Notes under the pieces: model-generated
The model's input: only the letters and a program-made list of their open reading frames with translations
What the model was told of the DNA's origin: nothing
The model's database searches: none
NCBI GenBank assembly: GCA_037953625.1
Contig: CM075652.1
Location: forward strand, 74,119,501-74,183,500
Length of the DNA stretch: 64,000 nt
Direction: 5' to 3'
Origin: Crotalaria pallida
Lineage: Eukaryota > Streptophyta > Magnoliopsida > Fabales > Fabaceae
Part shown: piece after piece, positions 54,924 to 64,000 of the stretch
Layout: every line of letters begins with the position of its first letter
Position numbering within the stretch: the first letter of the stretch is position 1
Position numbers and translations under genes: made by a program

Positions 54924-56516
54924 TGTTAGTTCCATGATGAACATGATGAATGTTTTGATAATGACAAAGTGTTTTTGAACAAGCTACAAGTGTTGATCAA
55001 GTTTCAAGCTCAACAAGCAACAACAAACATCAAATGAAGAAGAGAGAAAACAAGCTCATGAAGACCTAAGTTTGAGTGTATTTGTATTTCTTTTATCTTT
55101 TGCCTCTCAAGCTTCATAGGTTTTTTATTTGGGTAGATTATTATAGAGGGTAGTGAATCTCATTCATAAGTCATGATTAAATCATAATTTGAGTTTTCAC
55201 TTAATCTAGAATCAATAGGTGGCTTAAAGGTTTTAAAGGAAAGGTTGGATTTTGAGAAAACAAGTTTTGAACATGTACAGTACCAACTTAATCGATTAAG
55301 TGATAACTTAATCGAGTACTACTCGAGTACACGACTTGCTTAATCGATTAAGTACTGCTGAACTGATTTTTAAAATACGTTTTTCACTTCTCAAAATCAG
55401 TTTTCAAGTGCTACAACTTTTGGGTATTCTATATAAACCTTTTCCTATTATTTGTGATTAATTAGAATCATTTTCATACAAGTTTTACAAAGAATCAAGC
55501 CACTCTATTCTCTCTCATTTTCAAAGATCAAAGCTTTTCTATTTTCATATTCTTTGATCAAGAACCTTTGAATTTCTTATGGTGAATTGTCATAACTCTT
55601 GATTGAGATTCATAGGATTGTTTTGTGTTTTCTATTGTGTTGTAATTTTTGCAAGAAGGCAAGCCACTACAACAAACAAGAAGTCTTGGTGTGTCGATTT
55701 TATCATCAAGCAAGTGCATTCTTATTGAAGAAGAAGAAGAAGTCTTGGTTGTGAATCAAGCAAGTGAAGCCTTGGTGTGTGGCTTATCATCAAGCAATTG
55801 AAGACTTGTTGTGTCGATTATCAACAAGGGGTAGAGGTTAGATTAGAGAGAAGATCAATAGGATTACAAGGCAAGGGTGTCGGTTATCTCTTGTAAGCTA
55901 GCAAGAAGGGAGTCTTGTGAGGCAATCACTTGTAATTTGAGAACTCTAATTCCTCATAGTGAAGAATCTCTCTTGGTTGAAGAGGGGACTGGATGTAGCT
56001 TTCAAGTGGATGAAAGTGAACCAGGATAAATCACTGTGTCGTATCTCTAAACCCTTACTCTTTATATTCAAGTCATTTGATTGTGTTCTTGGTTGAAAAC
56101 CTAGAAAGATTGATTTTCATAATTGATTGAATTGAATCTTTGATTGTTCAAATTGATAAAGGGAAAATCATTTTCATAACTAGGTTAATCAATAAGAATA
56201 TAGGTGTTAATCATTTCCGCTGAATCTCTGATCTTGCATGTGAATTGATTGATTTTCGTATTCGAATGAAAAATTGATTTTTCTGTTTTCTGTCTTATTT
56301 AATCGATTAAGTTCAAGTTTAATCGAGTACTACTCGAGTAAATTGCAGGTTAATCGATTAAGTGCTGTAGAATTTGCAAAAATCATTTGTTTTGATTGTT
56401 TAGATTTGTTTCGTTAGAAAATCTTTCAAGGTAGCTTCAACACCTATTCAACCCCCCCTTCTAGGTGTATTCCTAGGGTTCCTAAGTCTCTCCAACCACC
56501 AATTGCGGTTTCCTCA
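54924..56516 (+). repeat. 3' LTR of the TR-GAG-like element
   Basis: 1593 bp, identical to 50692-52284 except for two substitutions that I could find (near 55538 and 56371). Followed by the target duplication ATTAC. Confidence 0.95.
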
Positions 56517-56521
56517 ATTAC

Positions 56522-58000
56522 CTGTTCTCTGGCATCTATCACACTGCATTACAAAATTCCTAGCATCTTTAATAATAGTAGGCCAATAATAGCCACATTG
56601 AAAAATCTTAGATGCCGTTTTATCAAAACTATAATGTCCAGCATAATGTGAAGCATGACAATGCCATAAAATATCAGGGATTTCCTCATTAGGAACACAC
56701 CTTCTAAGAACTCCATCTACCCCTCTTCTAAACAGGAAAGGTTCATCCCAAACATAGAACTTGACATCATGTAAAAGTTTTTTCTTTTGTTGCCATGTCA
56801 AGTCTTTTGGGATTAACTTAGCTGCATGGAAGTTAGCTATATCCGCAAACCATGGTTGTGCCACAGATACAGCCAAAAGTCTCTCATCAGGGAATTCGTC
56901 TTTAATGGACACTTCTACATTCCCATCACTACTCTCTAAAGGAAGTCTAGACAAGTGATCTGCAATAACATTCTGAACCCCCTTTTTATCCCTGATCTCT
57001 ATATCGAACTCTTGAAGTAACAAGATCCACCTTATCAGTCTTGGCTTAGCATCTTGCTTAGCCAAAAGGTGCTTTTAAGCTGCATGGTCAGTATAAACTA
57101 TAACTTTCGACCCTATCAAATAGGAACGAAACTTATCCATTGCAAATATCACAGCTAACAATTCTTTTTCTGTAGTCGTATAATTAATATGAGCATCATT
57201 TAGCACACGACTAGCATAATAAATTACATGAAAGACTTTCTCTTTTCTCTGTCCTAGCACTGCACCTATGGCAAAATCACTAGCATCACACATCAATTCA
57301 AAAGGTTTATTCCAGTCAGGTGGAATTACCACAGGAGCAGATACTAGTTTCTTTCTCAAATCATGGAAAGCTCTCATGCAATCATTATCAAAATTAAACT
57401 CCACATCTTTCTCCAACAAATTACAAAGGGGTTTGGCTATTTTTGAAAAATCTTTTATGAACCGCCGGTAGAAACCAGCATGTCCGAGAAAACTCCTAAT
57501 CCCTTTGACATTTTTAGGATGAGGTAAATTTGCAATTACATTAATTTTAGCTCTATCTACCTCAATACCCCTCTCTGAAATTAGATGCCCCAAAACTATC
57601 CCTTCCTTAACCATAAATTGACATTTCTCCCAGTTAAGTACAAGGTTAGTTTCCTAACATCTTTTTAGGACCTGTTCCAAATTATTTAACAAGATTCAAA
57701 TGAGGATCCAAAGACTGAGAAGTCATCCATAAAAACCTCAATGAACTTTTCAACCATGTCAGAGAAGATAGATAACATGCACCTTTGAAAAGTCGCAGGT
57801 GCATTACATAAACCAAAAGGCATTCTCCGATAAGCGAAAACTCCAAAGGGACAAGTAAAAGCAGTTTTTTCTTGGTCTCTTGGATCCACAGGAATCTGGT
57901 TATAGCCGGAATAACCATCTAGAAAACAATAATATTCATGTCCGGCTAACCTTTCTAACATTTGATCCATAAAAGGTAGTGGAAAATGGTCCTTTCAGGT
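56522..58000 (-). pseudogene. Athila copy 3 RT middle, RNase H and integrase zinc finger
   Basis: After the stop at 57995-57997 the minus strand continues with MDQMLERLAGHEYYCF and the catalytic FMDDFSVFG (about 57720-57739). A one-base loss near 57690 and a stop near 57655 follow, then the RT thumb and RNase H (MCDASDFAIGAVLG, TTEKELLAVIFA, IVYTDHAA) with a stop near 57075, then the connection (ADHLSRLPLE) and HHCC finger (HCHASHYAGH, CDRCQ), ending in QRTGN at the insertion of the gag-only element. All active-site blocks are visible but in several broken pieces. Confidence 0.92.
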
Positions 58001-60292
58001 GGCACTATTGAATCTTCTATAATCAATGCAAACTCTCCACCCAGAAACAGTACGGGTTGGTATCAATTCATTATTTTCATTTTTAATCACTGTGGCACCA
58101 CCCTTTTTAGGGACCACTTGCACTGGGCTGACCCAAGTGCTGTCTGAGATGGGGTAAATGATCCCAGCATCCAACAATTTCACTATTTCTCTTCTCACAA
58201 CCTCTTGCAGAGTGGGGTTCAATCTCCGCTGAGGTTGTATCACAGGTTTATAATTCTCTTCCAGGGAAATCTTGTGCATACAAAAGGAGGGACTAATTCC
58301 CTTCAGATCTGATACATTCCATCCTATAGCAGACTTATAATGCCTTAAAACTCTTAATAATTTTTCAGTTTCCAGTTCATTTAAAGCACTATTTCTGATA
58401 ATAGGAAAGTATTCGGAGTCATCTAGGAACACATACATTAGGCCCGGCGGTAGCACTTTCAGTTCAGGTTTGGGTCTGGCCTCCTTTTCCTCTAGCCTCA
58501 GATCCTCTGGCTTTCTATCATTTTTGACCTCTGTAGCTCCATCCAGCAAGGATTTGATCTCTTGAGATTTAGTTCCTTCCTCTGCCTCAGTCACCAGAGC
58601 TGCTTCCACAGCATCATCATCATAGCACATCTCTTCAAAGACCGAGTCCACTATAGACTCAATCATATCCAGCCTCAGACACTGGTCGTCTCCCATAGAA
58701 TGCTTCATAGAGTCATAAACATTAAACGTGACCTTCTCATTATGCACCCAAAGCATGAGTTCACCGTTTTGCACATCAATCAAGGCTCTGCCGGTTGCTA
58801 AGAAAGGTCTGCCCAGGAGTAATGGAATGTCCTGGTCTTCGTCCATGTCCAGAATCACGAAGTCTGCTGGGAAAATGAACTTGTCCACCTTGACAAGAAC
58901 ATCTTCCACCTTCCCATATGGTCTCTTGATGGAGCGGTCCGCAAGCTGAAGAAAGATCATTGTAGGCTTGATCTCTCCAATGCCCAGTCTCTTGAAAATG
59001 GAAAGTGGCATCAAGTTGATGCTAGCTCCCAGATCACATAGTGCTTTACCAACATCCATCCCACCAATGTTGCATGGAATGGTGAAGCTGCCCAGATCTT
59101 TCAGCTTTTGTGGAAGCTTCTTCTGAAGGATAGCACTACACTCCTCAGTCAACATCACTGTCTCATTGTCTCTCAGCCTCCTCTTGTTAGTCAGCAACTC
59201 CTTCATGAACTTTGCATATGCAGGCATTTGTTCAAGAGCGTCAGCAAACGGAATGTTTATCTGAAGTTTCTTAAACACTTCCATAAATCTTGCAAACTGC
59301 CTCTGATTCTCTTCCTTCTTCAACCTCTGAGGATATGGAACTCGTGATAAATCTGGTTGATTCTGTGGCTTCTCTGAAGTAGTTTCGGGACTCTTTTCTG
59401 TAGGCTCAGGCTGTTGCACTACTGGGGTCTCTTCCTCTGAATTCTGAGCTTGCTGATCCTTACCAACTACCTTGTCATCACTCCTCTTCAGTGGCTCATC
59501 ATAAGCTCTGCCACTTCGAAGAGTAATGGCTTGGCAATTAGTGCTTGTGTCAGGAAAGTGGCCCGGATGCAACTGTGACAAACTCTGAGTGATGTACTCT
59601 ATTTTCTTCTCTAAGTTGTGAATGCTTTCTCCTTGAGAACTGAAATTAGCTCGAACCTCATCCACAAATAGATTTGTAGTCTGTGCCATCCTTTCTAATG
59701 CTGACTCCCAAGATTGTTTCACTGGTTGAGGGCTCTGTGGAGGACTTGGTGAAGGGCTGCGAGAACGCTCAGAACATGAATGATATGTCTCAGTTGTTGT
59801 CACTGAAAGCGTAGTATCACCTCTGAAGAGCTTAGCAGCAGGTTGCACCATTTGAACTTGACCCATATGCTGAGTTAACACAGCTATCTGTTGCTGCATT
59901 TCCTGATTCTGCTCAATGATAGTCTGGAATTGTGAAGAATCTACATCATCTGGCGGGGTCATTATCTCTGGGGCCTCCTGACTACTGTTGCTTGCCATTG
60001 CTGCTAGAATCCCTCTGGCTTCCTCAACTCTTTTCTTTGTGAGAGATCCACCAGCTGCTACATCCACTAGATCTTTGTCAGGCTTCATCAAACCATCATA
60101 GAACACTCTGATTTGTAACCATTCTGGCATTGAATGAGTCGGGCACTTCTTCAGCATCTTATTGAACCTTCCCCAAGCCTTGCCTAATGTCTCCTCATCT
60201 TGTTGCACAAATGAAGTGATGTTCTTTCGCAGCTTAGCTTGTGTGGCTGATGGAATATACTTGTCCAAAATTTGCGGGCAAGTATATCCCAT
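57995..60292 (-). pseudogene. Athila copy 3 gag C-terminal half, protease and RT start (765-codon frame)
   Basis: Reads the capsid end (WGRFNKMLKKCP, VFYDGLMKP), a serine/glutamine-rich tail with IEYITQSLSQL, the linker AITLRSGRAYDEP, then the protease DLGASINLMPLSIF at about 59010-59040, and the RT N-terminus (LPPGLMYVFLDDSEYFP, GIIYPISDSTWVSPVQVVPK, WRVCIDYRR). It stops at 57995-57997 just before the fingers/palm region. The upstream frame was lost by a shift near 60290, so the first methionine is not a real start. Confidence 0.93.
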
Positions 60293-60742
60293 GAAGTCAA
60301 ACTCCCCGGTGGCTGGTCTTGGAGCCAGCGCTTAGCTTTATCCTTCAGAGACAAAGGAAAAAGCCTCATGCGAATGGCTTCTTCTGAGGCACCTTCAATC
60401 TTGAAGAACCCCAACATAGAAAGGAAGTGCGAGATGTGCTCCGTTGGATCCTCTTATGGATTGCCGCTGAATTGATCTTGCTTGATTAAGTGTATGTACC
60501 CCGGGATCAATTTTGAATTATGGTGCTGTGATGGCTGGATACACAATGCTAGTTGCACATGCATCCAGGCTGATAGTGGCATAATCCGCAAGAGTCTTCG
60601 GCTTCACATCCCCTTCTTCAGCCATCCTCTTAGCCAATTTCTTTCTCTCCTTTTGTGCTTGCTTCCTCCTCTTCTTCGCACTCAACTGAAGGTTAGATTC
60701 ACTACCTGCAGACGAGCAACTCATAACAACAGTTTGTAGCAC
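60184..60742 (-). pseudogene. Athila copy 3 gag N-terminal part (broken)
   Basis: A 74-codon frame (60518-60742) starts MLQTVVMSCSSAGSES and contains a basic stretch (KKRRKQAQKERKKLAK). It ends at a stop near 60518. The capsid start appears in another phase (60184-60417: FFKIEGASEEAIRMRLFPLS, WLQDQPPGSLTSWD). A further shift near 60290 leads into the long frame that follows. At least one stop and two frame changes break this region. Confidence 0.82.
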
Positions 60743-60823
60743 CTGCTAAGATAAAACTCCTAAAGCAAATTTCACTAAATAACTAAAAATAAGTACCAAA
60801 AATTATTGAAAACGAATTTAAAT

Positions 60824-60840
60824 CCCCGGCAACGGCGCCA
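60824..60840 (-). promoter_or_regulatory. Primer-binding site (tRNA-Asp type), copy 3
   Basis: TGGCGCCGTTGCCGGGG on the minus strand, six bases inside the LTR. Confidence 0.93.
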
Positions 60841-60846
60841 AAAACT

Positions 60847-61343
60847 TGTTCACTATCTAGCAAGTATACTAGATCGAATAGTAATACAGTCGGTTAAGAC
60901 CGGTTATCGTCCCACAGGGATTGTAAATTGCGTTCAATAATTTCTACCTTATTCCTAACTATTAATGAAATCTGAAAAATCTAATTAAATTGAGAATGAG
61001 AATGGATTTAGAACAAATAAATATTGAATAAAAAAAATTAAATCTGAATTAATTAATTAAAAGTAAGATGGGAAAAGCGTTAGGAATATGATTTCATTGC
61101 AGGACCTAGTCTATTAATTATGAATTACTGTTTTCCTAATTTATTCAACAACATTTCAGCAGTAACAATTACCAAATCCCTTTAATAATTGTGTTTCCTA
61201 TTCAATTGGAATCCCTTAATTCCTTAAAAAATTAACAACCAATTAGTCATTAATTAAGATCTCTGAAATTGATTAGTTATATAATCCCCAAAAGTATCCC
61301 TACTAATTGGATGATTATAATGTTTGATTGCAAGGTCTATTCT
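60847..61343 (-). repeat. 5' LTR of Athila copy 3, partial
   Basis: Starts TGTTCACTATC on the plus strand and follows the 3' LTR until TCTATTCT, where the Tat element begins. Its remaining 0.85 kb should lie beyond the window. Confidence 0.92.
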
Positions 61344-61920
61344 TGTAGTGGACCTGTAGTAGTCCAAGCGTTACCCGACCAAAGTCATCTTGATCCGACT
61401 AGTTAGACGTTGGGACAAGGCCTGCGGTCGGAATGTTACACCGAGCAAACTGGGTATTATAGAGATGTTGCGTGCTTATGAGATTAACCCCGAGCATAGG
61501 ATTCTCATCCTAATCTCTATCGTTTACAGTCTCATCAAGCTTAACCACTTCTCCTAGATTCCCACGACTCTTGGTTAGATAAAAACAGTATTGGATAAAG
61601 TATATCGCCTACAGGATTTATGGATATGATCTTATCATAACCTCTACGAATCCTATTTGAGTTTTTCCTCTTTAGGAGCCTTATGAGAACGGCCCAGGAC
61701 ACACAGGTAATCCCCTATAAGAACCACGATGCTATAGGGGCTAAGGTACATCTTCTCATCCCTAAGTTGACACTAGCACACACATTGTTGACTAGGGAGA
61801 ACCTGTTTATCCCAACTGGATATACAGAAATCCTAAAGGTCCTACATTAATCTCTTAGTTGAGGTCATTCTTCGAAGTTCCTCCATAGCTTCAAGGTTGA
61901 TCTTGACAAAGGACACGACA
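61344..61920 (+). repeat. 5' LTR of the Tat-type element
   Basis: 577 bp, starting TGTAGTGGACC and ending GGACACGACA. The left edge is placed where similarity of the host LTR to 46952-48295 ends. The partner LTR is not in the window. Confidence 0.8.
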
Positions 61921-61939
61921 TTGGCGCCGTCTGTGGGAA
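61921..61939 (+). promoter_or_regulatory. Primer-binding site of the Tat-type element
   Basis: TTGGCGCCGTCTGTGGGAA directly follows the LTR. This is the form usual in plant Tat-lineage elements. Confidence 0.85.
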
Positions 61940-64000
61940 TAGAAATACCCGTCACAACCAGGAGCCAAGTTGGTGATCTCCGTGATCGCATTGGCCGTTC
62001 TCGCGGCAGACCCAGAAACGTTAACAACAATGATTCACAGCCACAATCTGTTGGTGACTTGCGAGACATTCTTAACCAAAATCGTGAAACTAACTCGCAG
62101 CCACCACGCACGTCTCATTCTGGAGCAAGAAACAATCCGCAACCACCAAACAATTCCCATAATCAACCACCCCCAAATCATGGCCAAAATCATAGTGGAA
62201 ATCATGCCACCCATTCTCAACCGCCACAATCTCCTCACCATAGAGCCGGGAGCAATCCCCAACCACTTCAAATCCTACGGAATTTACTTCCCCCGCCGCC
62301 TCCTCCACCCCCTCCTACACCACCTCCCTCCACCCATGGAGATTCAAGCAGCACAGCCTCAACTACCCGTAATACAGCCAGATCTACTGGAACCCGAGCA
62401 CACCATGGTAGAAATACCCGTCAAACCCCGACCCCACCTGTTCAACCCAACCCTGATCATATAAGCGTAACCCCTAGAACTAGGTTAAACCCAGGAAGAA
62501 CTGCCCATGGTAATTCCCGCCATAGCCATTCCACTAGTAGATCTTATGCCACATCTGCATCGGCTCGTGCTCGTGAGCAAGAAATGATTAACATACTCAA
62601 CATACAGACAACTTTAATTGAGCAGCAAGGCCGAGCAATCGCCGACCTCCAACAACAAGCAATGGCAAGGATCGCTCAAAACCAACCAGCTACCGTACCC
62701 CCTCATAACCAAATAACCCAGACTATAGATCCTCAGCCTCTCCCCGTAATGCAACTTCCTCCACCTCAAAATTTTTATACCAACCCAGCTGCAAATCACG
62801 ATCAGGGTGATTTCCACCCTGGCCATCCTTTTACCCCATATATCATGGACTTTGAAACCCCTCAGGGATACTTAGGCCCGTCCAACGTACCACATTACAA
62901 CGGCCTGATCGACCCAGTTGACCATATAGTCTCTTACGAAGGGGCCATGAATTATTATGGAGGTGGTGATCAGATGAAATTCCGAGCTTTCTCCATGACC
63001 CTTGAGCCCTCGGTATTGCTCTGGTATTCCTCTCTCCCTCGAAATTCCATTAATTCTTGGGAAGAGATGAAACAGGTGTTTTTAAACAGATACACTGCCA
63101 GCTGCATCCAGCCAAAGTCCGACCACACACTGGCTGCAGTTACGCAGAAATAAGATGAGCCATTAAAAGATTACTTGTCACGCTTCCATACGGAGGCTAG
63201 TTCTTTTCCCCGATTGGAACCAGGCGTGGCGGTGTTGTTATTTACGCAAGGGTTGCAGCCAGGGAATTTCAGAAAATCGCTGATCGGAAAACCCCCTAAA
63301 GACATGGTGGAGCTCAGACAGAGATCAAATAAGTTTATCAACTTCGAGGAATTCTATAAAGGGCAAAAATTCCGAGATGATAGACAACGGGTCGACCCTC
63401 AAGGGCAGAATAAACAAAAACGTGACTAACGTTTTGGTGGCAGACAGGACAGGAACGATCGAGACCGAAGGATACCTCCAAGGAATAAATATTAGGAATA
63501 CACTCCTCTGACTATTCCAAGGAGCCAAATCCTTCGGGAAACGATGCAGACCGACTTACGCTCTGCCCAAAAACCTCCGTCTTTAAGGAAGGGCGCACAG
63601 CGTGATAGGTCAAAATATTGTGACTTCCACAAGGGCTATGGACATACAACCGACGAATGCATCTGGTTGAGAGATTTGATCGAGGAAATGATCAGAGATG
63701 GTAAGCTGCAACAGTATATCAGAGATGCAGCGGGAAGAAGAGGTAGGAATAGATCCCATTCACCAGTGAAGGCCAAACGCCAAAGAAGTAGATCACCAGA
63801 TGATAGGAATGCATGGAAACAGAGAACTGAGCCCACCCCGGTCACTGACACGAATCCAACAAATAATGAGTTTTTAGTTAACACTATTGCTGGAGGATTC
63901 GCCGGGGGTGGGGAGAAAAAAGCCCGACAGGAAGAAGTACATCAACCAAATCCTAGCCGTGAGCCAGAAGCCTATTTGCAAAAGATCAACAAAAAATGTT
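61940..64000 (+). pseudogene. Tat-type gag with three in-frame stops, continuing past the window
   Basis: One frame is open from before the primer site to a stop at 63151-63153, then again to 63427-63429 and 63493-63495, and onward to the edge. The first part is rich in proline, asparagine and histidine, followed by a coiled-coil-like stretch (IQTTLIEQQGRAIADLQQQA). The capsid domain shows VPHYNGLIDPVDHIVSYEG, KFRAFSMTLEPSVLLWYSSL and NKFINFEEFY. A variant CX2HX4HX4C knuckle (CDFHKGYGHTTDEC) lies at about 63620-63660, then a basic region and LVNTIAGGFAGGG, which precedes the protease in Tat elements. No start codon is clear after the primer site; the upstream AUG at 61897 lies within the LTR. 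Confidence 0.88.

Larger units (their letters stand above)
50692..56516 (+). mobile_element. Young gag-only Copia-type retrotransposon (TR-GAG-like)
   Basis: 5825 bp, flanked by ATTAC (50687-50691, 56517-56521), with two 1593-bp LTRs (TGTTAGTTCC ... GGTTTCCTCA) in which I find only two differences. The primer site is complementary to initiator tRNA-Met, typical of Copia elements. The interior holds one intact Gag gene, a non-coding spacer and a purine tract, but no protease, integrase, RT or RNase H. That is the layout described for plant TR-GAG elements. It inserted, in opposite orientation, into the integrase gene of Athila copy 3. Confidence 0.95.
46952..61343 (-). mobile_element. Athila-type LTR retrotransposon (copy 3), interrupted twice
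   Basis: Minus-strand element with 3' LTR at 46952-48295 and the beginning of its other LTR at 60847-61343, where a Tat element cuts it; the remainder is beyond the window. Order: partial 5' LTR, tRNA-Asp primer site, gag, protease, RT, RNase H, integrase (split by the gag-only element 50692-56516), non-coding 3' region, 3' LTR. It is a different Athila family from copies 1 and 2: LTR sequence and Gag start differ. Confidence 0.93.
61344..64000 (+). mobile_element. Tat/Ogre-type LTR retrotransposon, left part
   Basis: 577-bp LTR, primer site TTGGCGCCGTCTGTGGGAA and a gag frame that continues to the window end. The primer-site style, CHHC knuckle and LVNTIAGGFAGGG segment are typical of the Tat lineage. 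It inserted in the 5' LTR of Athila copy 3. Pol and the right LTR are outside the window. Confidence 0.9.

Noticed and set aside
61842..62308. Minus-strand frames of 72-89 codons near the Tat gag start
   Set aside because: They are antisense shadows over the LTR/primer site and the proline-rich gag frame, with no features of their own.

Overview
The window is heterochromatin-like, repeat-dense DNA from a flowering plant, very probably a eudicot (some repeat styles recall legumes, but I cannot name the species). Nearly all recognisable coding sequence belongs to transposable elements. I see no intact cellular gene. The only host-gene trace is a broken fragment resembling the mitochondrial F1-ATPase assembly chaperone ATP11. 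Element boundaries are supported by terminal motifs plus target-site duplications (TSDs) read directly from the sequence, so the order of insertion can be reconstructed.

Block A (1-19959). A decayed chromovirus (Tekay/Del-like) integrase fragment opens the window. An Athila-type LTR retrotransposon follows (2795-19959, TSD CTTTC). Its 3' LTR was split by a Tekay-like solo LTR (12575-19811, TSD TGTTA). That LTR was split by a Helitron (13213-17600, minus strand), and the Helitron received a Mutator-like element (13260-14955, TSD TAAATTTTT) and two short retroposons, one a tRNA-type SINE. This is a four-level nest. The solo LTR also carries the ATP11-like fragment and a 43-bp minisatellite.

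Block B (19965-36333). An 830-bp inverted-repeat element is followed by an L1-type LINE on the plus strand. The LINE is split by a small Mutator-like MITE (22680-34318), which contains a second, reversed LINE fragment and a second, better preserved Athila element (24207-34110, minus strand, TSD TCATC). This element is a close sister of the one in block A but in opposite orientation, so the window carries a roughly 10-kb inverted repeat.

Block C (36334-41424). A Tat/Ogre-like element with two 502-bp LTRs encodes only a broken gag. AT-rich DNA without genes follows.

Block D (41425-64000). A minus-strand Tekay element (2.9-kb LTR, chromodomain, integrase) is split by an Athila-type solo LTR (45017-46362, TSD TAAGA) and by another Athila element (from 46952). 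The integrase region of that Athila is interrupted by a young gag-only Copia-type element (50692-56516, TSD ATTAC) with nearly identical 1593-bp LTRs and an intact 596-aa Gag but no pol: a TR-GAG-like non-autonomous retrotransposon. The Athila 5' LTR is cut by a Tat-type element (61344 to beyond the window end) with a broken gag.

The parts do not form a cellular pathway. The autonomous-type elements are decayed, so the gag-only elements could move only with proteins supplied from elsewhere in the genome. The most interesting candidate for a functional unit is the gag-only element at 50692-56516.
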